From Bacteroidales bacterium (GTDB lineage: Bacteria > Bacteroidota > Bacteroidia > Bacteroidales > 4484-276): a stretch of 23,960 nt of DNA. Position numbers and translations under genes: made by a program. Where the stretch lies: positions 1 through 23,960 of the forward strand of contig JAGYLT010000006.1 in assembly GCA_018400545.1 (NCBI GenBank). Reading direction: 5' to 3'. Positions within the stretch are counted from its first letter, which is position 1. Each line of letters opens with the position of its first letter. The notes under the pieces are model-generated. The model did not search any database. It saw nothing but the letters and a program-made list of their open reading frames with translations, and was not told the origin of the DNA. This document shows positions 9,001 to 16,510 of this stretch, in pieces.

Positions 9001-9691
9001 CAACGGAAACAAGGCTGCTTACCTGAATTTCTTTTCATACACGAATATGAATCAGCGCGATAACCTGATCTCTCCGGCGCTCAACCTCCAGGGAATCGAT
9101 AATCCGCACCTGATGCTCAATTACGCCTATACCTATCGGTTTTCATTGTATGATTCGCTGATTATAAAAATCTCGGTGGATTGTGGTGAAAGCTGGGATC
9201 GCATCTATGCCAATGGTGCAGACGGTTCGGGGATTTTTGCCACCACCGGAGCCCTCACATCTTCTTTTAACCCGGCAACACCGGAAGAATGGTGCGGCAG
9301 CGGCTGGGGTGCCGAATGTATTTCCATCAACCTGGCAGATTACGCAGGTTCGCAAAATGTAAAATTTATGTTCCAGGGAATGAATAAATTCGGAAATAAT
9401 CTGTACATCACTGACATTGAGGTTTCTTCACCGACTGGTATGTATGATCAAATGCATGCAAACGGTGGGTTCAAAATTCATCCAAATCCAAACAACGGAT
9501 ATTTTACCATCAGCACAATTTTGGATGAAAATTATGATGTGGAAATTTATAATTCACAGGGTCAATTGATTATTACAAATACAGGTAATGGAAGTATGCT
9601 GGTTGATATGAAAAGCAGGATTCCGGGAATTTACTTTGTGAAAATAAATACGAATGAAATTCAAATCATTAAGAAAGTAATTATTGATTAA
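6038..9691 (+). CDS. T9SS-exported BNR/sortilin-like beta-propeller protein with PKD domains
   Basis: This 1217-residue protein has a Sec signal peptide (cut probably after A22 in the YVAA-QN region). An N-terminal segment with NFYDVQ, YWKDRE and WKPFKRWEY is a motif I know from Bacteroidota VPS10/BNR proteins. Residues of about 120-770 carry Asp-box/BNR signatures (DAGQTW, TDGGELW, DAGDTW, DAGVTW, NGGTNW, DKGVTW), indicating one or more beta-propellers. PKD domains follow at about 777-858 and 865-950, then a jelly-roll-like region (about 955-1135). The end, F1145 to D1217, is a type A T9SS sorting domain (HPNPNNG, GIYFVKI). It should be exported across both membranes and fixed to the cell surface or released. 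Sialidases also carry Asp boxes, but I see no sialidase catalytic signature, so the ligand or activity is unknown. Three terminator-like hairpins follow the stop codon. Confidence 0.88.
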   Translation: MKHLKTTLLTIVLAAFSLYVAAQNYESLTDEDFAKHPYWIEMMQDQDVNFYDVQHAFEVYWKDREVTKGSGWKPFKRWEYMMSSRINPDGSRPAPDRELRAYMDYIEKHPEQKASNGDWENLGPFLIPPNKGYRGLGRLNAIHFHPTDPQTIYVGAPSGGLWITHDLGENWYTTTDVLPTLGVSAIAVDHTNPDIIYIGTGDRDAGDAPGLGVFKSFDAGQTWDIYNEGMDNATVGRFVMHPENSQLIYAATSSGIFRTTDGGELWENLKGGNFKEIVFKSDDPNIIFASSGGAFYRSADAGDTWTEIENGIPSGSRGVIGVGVSNPNYVYFLQAQGNEYGGTYLSTDAGLSFTEMSTTPNIMSWGCEGGSGGQAWYDLDMIVDPLNENIIYAGGVNCFKSVDAGVTWEINSHWTGDCGVPAVHADLHVLEYSPHDGRLYAGNDGGIYWTSNGGTNWTLITNGLAIGQVYKIGQSATMKDKVINGYQDNGTSTYMGTDDWYFNIGGDGMECAVDHENHLYSYGTLYYGDIFRLLNNNNLGKIAGQGEFGINESGAWVTPFLLHEEDATTMFAGYKNVWRGYNVRTGNPSWSKISDALGGNNSTNMRILEHSPADINIMYAAKDNQTFFRSDNVNDPNVDWTNLTAGLPATSSINDLEAHPYNPEIVYMCRGTEVFKSADKGVTWENITGSLPGVTVNDIAYYKNSQEGLYVGTDIGVFYRDMFLDDWILFDNGFPASGRVTEVEIFYEADDPAGDVIRAATYGRGLWSSTMYHAEVVADFTSNHEVVPPDCPVDFTDLSAGVPTSWQWTFEGGTPSGSTDRNPTGITFSSAGTFDVTLSVTNEFGTDTMVLEDFITVDETLLPDVEFSASNQAICSGEVVYFTDETEYCPETWQWSFEPSDVEFMEGTSALSQNPAVMFLSNATYSVTLEATSTNGSSTLEKEDFILAGGFSVPFAADFNQGFAAQNWEIENEDNNITWELIQPDWSPNGNKAAYLNFFSYTNMNQRDNLISPALNLQGIDNPHLMLNYAYTYRFSLYDSLIIKISVDCGESWDRIYANGADGSGIFATTGALTSSFNPATPEEWCGSGWGAECISINLADYAGSQNVKFMFQGMNKFGNNLYITDIEVSSPTGMYDQMHANGGFKIHPNPNNGYFTISTILDENYDVEIYNSQGQLIITNTGNGSMLVDMKSRIPGIYFVKINTNEIQIIKKVIID

Positions 9692-9711
9692 AAGCTATAA
9701 AATCGTTTTTA

Positions 9712-9795
9712 GTTAAGCGAAGCATCCGCTTCGCTTTTTTATTGTGTAGCATATGCTACGATTGATACTGGATCGAAGCAAATGCTTCGATCAAC
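9712..9795 (+). repeat. Composite palindromic repeat, copy A
   Basis: This 84-base unit has three palindromes in a row: AAGCGAAGC/GCTTCGCTT around ATCC (9715-9736), the perfect palindrome GTAGCATATGCTAC (9746-9759), and GATCGAAGC/GCTTCGATC around AAAT (9771-9792). Its last 46 bases (9750-9795) are identical to 9877-9922 in copy B. Confidence 0.9.
9715..9740 (+). terminator. Intrinsic terminator after the T9SS gene (first hairpin of repeat A)
   Basis: A 9-bp perfect stem (9715-9723 with 9728-9736) and tetraloop ATCC run directly into six T residues on the + strand, 23 bases past the stop codon of the preceding gene. The minus strand has no matching T tract, so it should act in the + direction only. 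Confidence 0.7.
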
Positions 9796-9836
9796 GAACG
9801 AAAATAGTTTTAAATAATATCATTCCATCGACATCA

Positions 9837-9922
9837 GTTAAGCGAAGCATCCGCTTCGCTTTTTCTATTTTCACAACATATGCTACGATTGATACTGGAT
9901 CGAAGCAAATGCTTCGATCAAC
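9837..9922 (+). repeat. Composite palindromic repeat, copy B
   Basis: An 86-base copy of the unit at 9712-9795. The first stem (9840-9848 with 9853-9861) and third stem (9898-9906 with 9911-9919) are intact. The middle palindrome has lost its left arm (ACAACATATGCTAC), and the linker after the T tract differs from copy A. Confidence 0.9.
9840..9864 (+). terminator. Terminator-like hairpin of repeat B
   Basis: The same 9-bp stem and ATCC loop as in copy A, followed by TTTTT interrupted by C. It could act as a back-up terminator behind copy A. Confidence 0.45.
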
Positions 9923-9974
9923 ATAGTTTTGAATTAGTTTCAGATAAACCATGTCAATATTAATTCGTTAGGCA

Positions 9975-10022
9975 GTTAAGCGAAGCATCCGCTTCGCTTT
10001 TTTATTGTGTAGCATTCGCTGC
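9975..10022 (+). repeat. Composite palindromic repeat, truncated copy C
   Basis: This copy keeps the first hairpin (9978-9986 with 9991-9999), the T tract and the TTTATTGTGTAGCAT linker seen in copy A. The middle palindrome is degenerate (GTAGCATTCGCTGC) and the third is missing. It ends about 50 bases before the pepP start. Apart from the three copies, 9692-10073 contains no gene I can support. Confidence 0.8.
9978..10003 (+). terminator. Terminator-like hairpin of repeat C
   Basis: Third occurrence of the 9-bp stem with ATCC loop, followed by TTTT. With three such hairpins before it, pepP most likely depends on its own promoter between 10004 and 10073, though I could not identify a clear -7 box there. 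Confidence 0.45.
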
Positions 10023-10073
10023 TTTTACATTATTTTTACCATTCAAATTTTTATAATTAACAAACCATAAATT

Positions 10074-11459
10074 ATGTTCAGTAAACAAACCTACATCAAC
10101 CGCCGCAATAAACTCAGGAAAAACATTGGCAAAGGCGTTTTGCTTTTCCCGGGCAACAACGAAAGCCCCATGAATTACGCCGACAACACTTTCCATTTCA
10201 GACAGGACAGCAATTTCCTATACTTCTTCGGCGTAAGCCATCCCAGCCTTGCGGCCATCATCGATTGCGAAACCGGTGATGAAATCGTTTACGGCAACGA
10301 CTACACCATCGACGATATCGTGTGGATGGGAAAACAACCTACCATCGCTGACCGGTTTCCCGGGGTGGGCATCAAAAAAACAAAGCCTTTATCCAAACTG
10401 GCCGGCGACCTCCATCAGGTAAAAGCCCAACGCAGGAAAATCCATTTCCTCCCACCCTATCGTCCTGAAAATAAAATTAAAATCTTTGAATTGCTCGGTA
10501 TCGCCCCGGCACAACAACAAGAAGCATCCTCACTTGAATTTGTAAAGGCGGTCATTTCACAGCGGAATTATAAAACTGATGAAGAAATTGTGGAGATCGA
10601 AAAAGCGGTGGATGTGACTGCGGATATGCACATTGCGGCCATGAAAATGTTGCGGCCCGGCATGAAGGAATCAGAAATTGCTGCGGAAGTGCAGCGCATC
10701 GCCGAAGCCGCCGGCGGGCATATTTCGTTTCCCGTCATCGCTACCATCAACGGGCAAACACTTCATAATCACTATCACGGAAATACCGCAGAAAGCGGCC
10801 AGCTTTTCCTGCTGGATTGCGGAGCCGAAACCGAAATGGGCTATGCCGGGGATATGTCAAGCACATTTCCGGTGGATCAAAAATTTACCGGTCGCCAGAA
10901 AGAAATTTACCAGGTAGCGCTGAATTCACACGAAGCTGCGATAAAAATGCTAAAACCGGGAGTCCCGTTCAAAGCGGTTTATTACGAATCGGCCAGGGAG
11001 ATTTTACGGGGACTTGGCGAGCTTGGATTTTTTAAAGGCGATGTGGATGAGGCTGTGCAACTGGGCGTGCATGCGATGTTTTTCCCCTGCGGCCTTGGCC
11101 ACATGATGGGGCTGGATGTGCATGACATGGAAGATCTTGGCGAACAATACGTTGGCTACGACAACGAACCCAAAAGCACGCAGTTCGGTGCAAAATCATT
11201 GCGCCTCGGCAGAAAGCTGGAACCGGGATTTGTACTCACCATCGAGCCTGGCATTTATTTTATTCCTGATCTGATTGACAAATGGCGGTCTGAAAAGAAA
11301 TTCACGGATTTCCTGAATTATGACAAACTGGAGGCATACAAAGATTTTGGCGGTTGCCGGAATGAAGAAGACTTCCTGATCACCGGGGATGGCTGCAAGC
11401 TCCTTGGAAAACCCATCCCGAAAACGATTGAGGATGTGGAGAAGTTGAGGATGCATTAG
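10074..11459 (+). CDS. pepP: Aminopeptidase P (Xaa-Pro aminopeptidase, M24B)
   Basis: This 461-residue enzyme should remove an N-terminal residue that precedes proline, in the cytoplasm, using two metal ions. Residues 1 to about 140 fit the aminopeptidase P N-terminal domain; about 180-450 form the pita-bread catalytic domain. All five metal ligands can be placed: D248 (LLDCGAE), D260 (AGDMSST), H343 (GLGHMMGLDVHD), E391 (TIEPGIYF) and E432 (NEEDFLIT). D248 and D260 are 12 residues apart, one more than the 11 I know for the E. coli enzyme. Length is usual for the family and there is no signal peptide. The start has only A/T-rich sequence upstream, as usual in this phylum. It stands alone between two repeat-filled gaps, so neighbours give no extra clue. 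PepQ-type prolidase is the nearest alternative, but the N-terminal domain favours PepP. Confidence 0.92.
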   Translation: MFSKQTYINRRNKLRKNIGKGVLLFPGNNESPMNYADNTFHFRQDSNFLYFFGVSHPSLAAIIDCETGDEIVYGNDYTIDDIVWMGKQPTIADRFPGVGIKKTKPLSKLAGDLHQVKAQRRKIHFLPPYRPENKIKIFELLGIAPAQQQEASSLEFVKAVISQRNYKTDEEIVEIEKAVDVTADMHIAAMKMLRPGMKESEIAAEVQRIAEAAGGHISFPVIATINGQTLHNHYHGNTAESGQLFLLDCGAETEMGYAGDMSSTFPVDQKFTGRQKEIYQVALNSHEAAIKMLKPGVPFKAVYYESAREILRGLGELGFFKGDVDEAVQLGVHAMFFPCGLGHMMGLDVHDMEDLGEQYVGYDNEPKSTQFGAKSLRLGRKLEPGFVLTIEPGIYFIPDLIDKWRSEKKFTDFLNYDKLEAYKDFGGCRNEEDFLITGDGCKLLGKPIPKTIEDVEKLRMH

Positions 11460-11474
11460 CCATATAAATCGGCG

Positions 11475-11880
11475 GTATCAAAAAGTTAATTTTGCCACTA
11501 TGCCTCTAAGGCACAATCCCGCAAGTGCGCATAGCCGTCAGGTTAAGAAAGATAATTGCAAATCCTTTTAAGCGATTAGAACCCGGTACGGGTTCAGATA
11601 TTGTAGTATATCATTAGCAACAAAGATGTTACAACCCGGTACGGGTTGAGCACAATAAAATACATACTTAAGCACAACCCATACTGGGTTGCGTATCCAC
11701 TATTCACGTTTTCTGCTACAATACCTAAACCCGTATCGGGTTTTGTTTTTTGCATCTTTTTATCATAGTATCTTACGGCTATGCGCAAATGCGGGACAAT
11801 AAGGTATAAATCACAGTATACCTACGCTTTGTGAATTTTAGTGTATTTGTGTTTTTGTGGCATTTTCTTCATTTTGATAC
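11475..11880. mobile_element. MITE-like element with imperfect inverted ends and four internal palindromes
   Basis: The ends are inverted relatives: 11475-11498 starts GTATCAAAA and ends TGCCAC, and the complement of 11857-11880 starts and ends the same way (17 of 24 positions agree by my alignment). Inside them a second inverted pair, 11517-11538 and 11775-11796, agrees at 20 of 22 positions (TCCCGCA and GCGCATAGCCGT shared). Four short palindromes lie between. No open frame resembles a transposase and I found no clear target-site duplication, so it would be non-autonomous or a decayed repeat. It accounts for nearly all of the 11460-11912 gap between two convergent genes. Confidence 0.5.
11579..11743. 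repeat. Cluster of four AACCCG/CGGGTT palindromes
   Basis: Four 17-base palindromes with 7-bp arms and 3-base centres lie at 11579-11595 (GAACCCG, GTA), 11632-11648 (CAACCCG, GTA), 11675-11691 (CAACCCA, TAC) and 11727-11743 (AAACCCG, TAT). Start-to-start distances are 53, 43 and 52 bases. The third keeps pairing through a compensating change (CCCA with TGGG), as does the outermost pair of each. A T-rich run follows the fourth. Confidence 0.85.
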
Positions 11881-11912
11881 TAATATGACAGCACCAGGAT
11901 TAAAAAAAACCA

Positions 11913-14900
11913 TTACCCAAACAGATCCATAATACTTTCTTTATTCAACTGCTTCACGAAACTTTCGTCGGTGCGGATGATGTCGGCGGCGAGGGCTTTC
12001 TTTTGTTCCTGGTATTTCATGATTTTTTCTTCCACGGTATCTTTGCAGATCATGCGGTAAGCAAATACTTTTTTATCCTGTCCGATGCGATAGGTACGAT
12101 CGATGGCCTGATTCTCAACGGCGGGGTTCCACCACGGATCGAAGATGTACACATAATCGGCGGCAGTGAGGTTGATGCCTGTGCCGCCGGCTTTCAGACT
12201 GATAAGAAAAAGGCGGCATTTTTCATCTTCCTGAAACCGGCTAACGCTCTCTTTTCGCCTCTTCTGCGAGGAGCTACCATCAAAATATTCATAATCCATA
12301 CCTTCATGTTGCAACTCTTTTTCGATGAGTTTCAGCATCTTCACAAACTGCGAAAAAACCACAATCTTGTGAGCGCCCGTTTTCTCGTTGATCTGTCGCA
12401 TCAATTCTTCCAGCTTGATCGATTCATCCGGGATGTCCTCCTGTTTTCCCATCAGCCTGGGGCTGTTACAAATCTGCCTGAGTTTCAGCAATCCTTCCAG
12501 GATCGACATTTTGGATTTACCCATACCATCTTTATCAATCTTATTCAGGATATAGGCTCTGTATTTATTTTTATAATCCTCATAAACAGCCCTTTGCTGA
12601 TGATCCATCTGGCAGTAAATCACATCCTCGGTTTTGGGAGGAAGTTCGGTAGCCACCTGTTCTTTGGTACGCCGCAACACAAATGGGGAAATGATCTTGC
12701 GCAATTCGTTGGCTCGTCCCGGATCTTTTTCTTTATCGATGGGCGATGAGTATTGGTCTTTAAAGGATTTTTGGGTTCCCAACAAACCCGGATTTGCAAA
12801 TGACATCTGTGCGAAAAGGTCGAAAGTATTGTTCTCGATGGGTGTGCCGGTAAGTGTGAGTTTATTCTTACCCTGCAGCAAGCAGGCAGCTTTATAACGT
12901 TTTGAAAGCGGATTTTTAATGGCCTGTGATTCATCCAGGATCACATAGTTGAATTTTACCTTGCTGATTGCCTCAATGTCGTTCACCATCAAACCATAGG
13001 TAGTCACTACGAGATTGTAGGATTTGAAATCTTTTGCTTCCCGGTTTTTTTTCGAACCATAGTAAAACAAAACTTTAAGTGACGGATAAAACTTTTCGAT
13101 CTCATTTTGCCAGTTGAATATCAGCGTTGTGGGTACAACCACGAGGGAAGTTTTCGGGCGTTTTCTTTTGAGGCTTGCCAAAAAAGCCAGTATTTGCAGG
13201 GTTTTCCCCAACCCCATGTCATCGGCCAGGATGCCGCCCCACCCCATCTCATCCAGGAAATTGAGCCAGTTGAGGCCTTCCTTCTGGTAATCGCGCAGCG
13301 TAGCCTTGATGGTAGCCGGCTTTTTTATTTTGCTGATCTCGGTGAATTGCGCCAGGCGTTGCCTCTTCTCAGCCAGTTCATGCAGAATTTCGGTATCATC
13401 GATTTGCTCGAACAATTCATCGATGATGCCAAATCGCAGTTTGGAAACCTTGATTTCATCATCCTTAATTTCTCCGGCCCTGAAATATTTTTCCAGCTTC
13501 CCGATCCACTCATCCGGCAGCATGCCCACCGTTCCATCGCCCAGCCTGATGAATTTTTCCTTATTCAGAATATGCTTTTTTAATTTGGTAAGCGGAATTT
13601 TGTGCTCACCAAACGACACCTCAACCTGCACATCAAACCAGTCCTGACCCGATTTTATCCCGGTGTTCACCGTAGCCCTATACGGTGAATATTTAAAACT
13701 TTTGAGCTTTTGCAGTCCGAGCACCTCGATGCCATTTTTCTTCATCGCCTCAAAAGCATCAAAAAACCAGTTGTTTTTGAGCATTTCCTCCAGGGCAATA
13801 GCTACAGACCTTTCCTGTTCCTGGTAAACAAAATCAGTGTGCAGGCCTCGCAAAAACTTTAAAAACTCCTGCTCATAATCTTCATTGCGATTGTAAATCC
13901 GCAACTGGCCATCCACCTGTTCGATGAAATTGCCGCCAGTCATTACTTCAGCTTCCTTTTTGTGATTGTAAACAACCAGCGGGGTAAACAGGATGTATCC
14001 CTTAAATTCCGAAAGAAAGACCTGCTTTTTAATGGGTTTCAGGAAAATTTCATCCGTTTCAAAATCCCTGAGCCCTTCGATGTCGATATCAAAACGCTCG
14101 GAAAACGGAACCACAACTTTGGCAATAAACTCCCCCGTCTTTGACAGGAGCGACTTTATGATCGGGTTGACTTCCATAAAATTGATGGCATCGAGCATAG
14201 TAACATTCCTGATCAGGTGCAGGTCGTTATTGTAAAACCATGTGAGTCCCGATCTCCTGATGAGTGCGTCATCACCGAAATCAAAAACCTGCTCACCAAT
14301 GGAGTAATGCGGTATGAGGCTAATAAAATCAGCATCCGATTCGAGTCGTGCACCAAAATCCACCGGCTCAGGTGAAACCGATACCGGCTGCAAATTTGCT
14401 TTCCGGATTCCTTCATCATCATCTTTGAGTTCATACACCAGCGGGTTTCCGGCAAGCAGGCCATACAACCTGCGTAGCTGCTCATGGGTATTTCGCAAAG
14501 CAAGCATTTCAAAACCATCATGCAAATCCAGATCAGTATTATCAACTCCATTCATCTGTTCACACAAGATGATGCCTTCACGCTCCTTTTCGCTCACCGT
14601 TAATGCCGGCAGGTCGGCAACTGTAACATGCCTGATGTTTGAAGTAAGCTTGTTTCCGGTTTTATTTACCTTTCCTGAAATCGGCTGTACATAATCAACC
14701 CCTTTATCCAAGCCCCTTTCAAAAAGAAAAACAAAGCCAACTGCTGTTTTCTTATCTTCGGCGGGCCTGAAAAGTTGCTGTATGGATTTGTTCCTCAGTT
14801 TCATCCGGTCACCGAAAAAATCATACCAGGGCTTATCATCGTAAATGGTATTCTCGCCGATTAATCCTTCAAGTGGTCCATGAAATGTGAAACGGACATT

Positions 14901-15647
14901 AAACCTTTCATCGATGTTTATCCTGATGTATTCTGTTGTTGCGTACTTGTCAGGGATATCATTTGCCTGGCAGATGGTTCGAAACATTTTTTCCTGCTTA
15001 TTTTCTTCAAACAACGTAAGCACTTTACGACCGGACCCAATCATGGCATTGATGACGGCACGTTCGTGCTCACAGGTAAGCCTCACTGATTGATCGCAGG
15101 TGCAGTGCGAATAATACTTTCCATCCTCCCGGAAAAAAGAGGTAATATATTCAAAATCATCAAAATGCGCGGATATGTTGAATATCAATCCCTGGTTAGC
15201 GAGGCTTATTTTTTTGATTAACTGTGTACTGAAATACATATCGTCGCGCATCAGGTAGCGCGACAGGGCACTGTTGGTGAGTTTTTCAAAATTATCCAAT
15301 TGAAGTGGTTTGGATGAATTCCGCTTCACGGTTTTCCGGCTTGGTGCTTTACTTAACCTTTTCCCATCCAGTTCGCTGATCAACCGCAACAATGCAGCCG
15401 TGCTGTGACTGCAAACTGAACTGCTATAGGCGATGCAATTACAGTTCACATCGATGTTCATATTCCTGAAATCGGTAACCAGTACGGTATAATCTTCGCC
15501 ATCCTGCACTACGGCCTCGGCGGTTCGCCCATCTTCGTGGATGAAGAAATCCTTGATTTTACCACCATCCAGTAAGTCCCATCCATGGTTCAGGGCTTCT
15601 TTTCCTACCCTTGTTTTAATAAAATAATTGATCAGCGAAATACTCAT
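11913..15647 (-). CDS. SNF2-family DNA-dependent ATPase with two SWIM-type zinc motifs
   Basis: This 1244-residue cytoplasmic protein belongs to the bacterial SNF2/RapA-like group, which move along or remodel nucleic acid-protein complexes using ATP. The C-terminal third has all core motifs: Walker A in DDMGLGKT (K815), VVVPTTLIFNW, box II as DESQ (D905, E906), TLTGTPIENN, FDGSS, then LKAGGTGINLT and the arginine motif QAIDRTYRIGQ. The N-terminus has two copies of the zinc pattern C-x-C-x7-C-x-H: C69, C71, C79, H81 and C182, C184, C192, H194. A long middle region (about 200-770) fits the SNF2-associated part of these proteins and shows no motif I recognise. The gene is monocistronic and convergent with pepP. 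Its cellular role is not set by the sequence; transcription recycling, repair and anti-phage defence are all reported for SNF2 relatives, and no defence genes lie beside it. Confidence 0.92.
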   Translation of the reverse strand: MSISLINYFIKTRVGKEALNHGWDLLDGGKIKDFFIHEDGRTAEAVVQDGEDYTVLVTDFRNMNIDVNCNCIAYSSSVCSHSTAALLRLISELDGKRLSKAPSRKTVKRNSSKPLQLDNFEKLTNSALSRYLMRDDMYFSTQLIKKISLANQGLIFNISAHFDDFEYITSFFREDGKYYSHCTCDQSVRLTCEHERAVINAMIGSGRKVLTLFEENKQEKMFRTICQANDIPDKYATTEYIRINIDERFNVRFTFHGPLEGLIGENTIYDDKPWYDFFGDRMKLRNKSIQQLFRPAEDKKTAVGFVFLFERGLDKGVDYVQPISGKVNKTGNKLTSNIRHVTVADLPALTVSEKEREGIILCEQMNGVDNTDLDLHDGFEMLALRNTHEQLRRLYGLLAGNPLVYELKDDDEGIRKANLQPVSVSPEPVDFGARLESDADFISLIPHYSIGEQVFDFGDDALIRRSGLTWFYNNDLHLIRNVTMLDAINFMEVNPIIKSLLSKTGEFIAKVVVPFSERFDIDIEGLRDFETDEIFLKPIKKQVFLSEFKGYILFTPLVVYNHKKEAEVMTGGNFIEQVDGQLRIYNRNEDYEQEFLKFLRGLHTDFVYQEQERSVAIALEEMLKNNWFFDAFEAMKKNGIEVLGLQKLKSFKYSPYRATVNTGIKSGQDWFDVQVEVSFGEHKIPLTKLKKHILNKEKFIRLGDGTVGMLPDEWIGKLEKYFRAGEIKDDEIKVSKLRFGIIDELFEQIDDTEILHELAEKRQRLAQFTEISKIKKPATIKATLRDYQKEGLNWLNFLDEMGWGGILADDMGLGKTLQILAFLASLKRKRPKTSLVVVPTTLIFNWQNEIEKFYPSLKVLFYYGSKKNREAKDFKSYNLVVTTYGLMVNDIEAISKVKFNYVILDESQAIKNPLSKRYKAACLLQGKNKLTLTGTPIENNTFDLFAQMSFANPGLLGTQKSFKDQYSSPIDKEKDPGRANELRKIISPFVLRRTKEQVATELPPKTEDVIYCQMDHQQRAVYEDYKNKYRAYILNKIDKDGMGKSKMSILEGLLKLRQICNSPRLMGKQEDIPDESIKLEELMRQINEKTGAHKIVVFSQFVKMLKLIEKELQHEGMDYEYFDGSSSQKRRKESVSRFQEDEKCRLFLISLKAGGTGINLTAADYVYIFDPWWNPAVENQAIDRTYRIGQDKKVFAYRMICKDTVEEKIMKYQEQKKALAADIIRTDESFVKQLNKESIMDLFG

Positions 15648-15811
15648 AAATACTTAATAATCAGGTCAACTTATAAATTATTCAGGAAAATGGCCGGTAA
15701 AATTAACTGATGATTTCAGCTAAAAAGCGAAAAAATGGGAGAACTTTTCAACAATTTCACTTTTCCAAATCTGCAATTCACCCTTAAAATTTAACACTTC
15801 ACAGTTTTTTG

Positions 15812-15844
15812 GTTGATTACCGCGATTTCCCGAACATATATTTG
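15812..15844 (+). promoter_or_regulatory. Bacteroidota-type promoter of the two-module exported protein
   Basis: TATATTTG (15837-15844) is an exact TAnnTTTG box 41 bases before the ATG at 15886. A GTTG at 15812-15815, 21 bases upstream, is a one-mismatch candidate for the -33 TTTG. Confidence 0.55.
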
Positions 15845-15885
15845 CAGCGATAATTCATTCAAGTACTAACTAAAAATTATCAATT

Positions 15886-16497
15886 ATGAAAACAACAATT
15901 GTAAACAAGATTACCTCAGTTATGCTGGCAATGTTTATTTCCATCGCTGCATTTGCAGGCGGAAACGAAGCTTTTACAGCATCAGTAAAATTAAACGAAG
16001 ACGCTAATGTTACCATCAGATTGAATGGCGATTCACCGAATACCATTGAAATTAAAGTATTTGACAACACCGGTGAGATGGTGACCTACAAAAGTCTGAT
16101 TAACAAAGGGACCAGGATTTTTAGTCACAAGTTATCCAATCTGCCTGATGGTATTTACACCTATGAGATTGTGGAAGGTGACGAGGTGGTTTATTCGGCC
16201 CGAATTTTTAAACACGATGACAATTCGGTTGAATATCATAATATCCACTCCGGTCCTGTAGCTTCCATCTCGAGATTAAATGATGAGCAGGTGATCGTTA
16301 GACTGGTAAATGAACCGGATTCCAAAACAAAAATCCGCGTTTCGGATGAATTTGGCAACATACTCTACTGGAAAACAGTTAAGGTTGCGGAAAATTCAAA
16401 GCTAACCTACGACATCTCTCAGTTCCCTGAGGGCAAATACAATTTCAGGGTGTATAGTGGCGGCGATTTGATTGCCTATCGCAAAGTGAACAAATAG
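15886..16497 (+). CDS. Exported protein of two tandem T9SS-CTD/FlgD-like beta-sandwich modules
   Basis: This 203-residue protein begins with a Sec signal peptide ending near FAG-GN (about residue 25). The mature part holds two related modules, about 43-110 and 135-203. Each has the order I/V-x-V-x-D-x-x-G (IKVFDNTGEM, IRVSDEFGNI), a central hydrophobic strand, and a P-x-G-x-Y turn (LPDGIYTYEI, FPEGKYNFRV) followed by a closing strand with a basic end. This is the fold signature shared by T9SS sorting domains and FlgD-type Ig modules, here without cargo. The function is unknown; it may be periplasmic or surface-exposed. It has its own promoter and strong terminator, so is transcribed alone, ahead of the histidine kinase. 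A structural or sorting-related role is possible, but the lack of the usual PNP motif argues against a true sorting signal. Confidence 0.75.
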   Translation: MKTTIVNKITSVMLAMFISIAAFAGGNEAFTASVKLNEDANVTIRLNGDSPNTIEIKVFDNTGEMVTYKSLINKGTRIFSHKLSNLPDGIYTYEIVEGDEVVYSARIFKHDDNSVEYHNIHSGPVASISRLNDEQVIVRLVNEPDSKTKIRVSDEFGNILYWKTVKVAENSKLTYDISQFPEGKYNFRVYSGGDLIAYRKVNK

Positions 16498-16510
16498 TAA
16501 CATTAAAGAT

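Noticed and set aside
11579..11743. Spaced palindromes considered as a CRISPR array
   Set aside because: Repeats are 17 bases, differ from each other, have unequal spacing and no cas genes nearby.
12003..12749. 248-codon open frame on the + strand inside the SNF2 gene
   Set aside because: It lies antisense to the conserved helicase motifs and reads as their complement.
11913..15647. SNF2 gene considered as part of an anti-phage system
   Set aside because: Neighbours are an aminopeptidase and an exported protein of other roles; no methylase, nuclease or other defence partner lies within the window.
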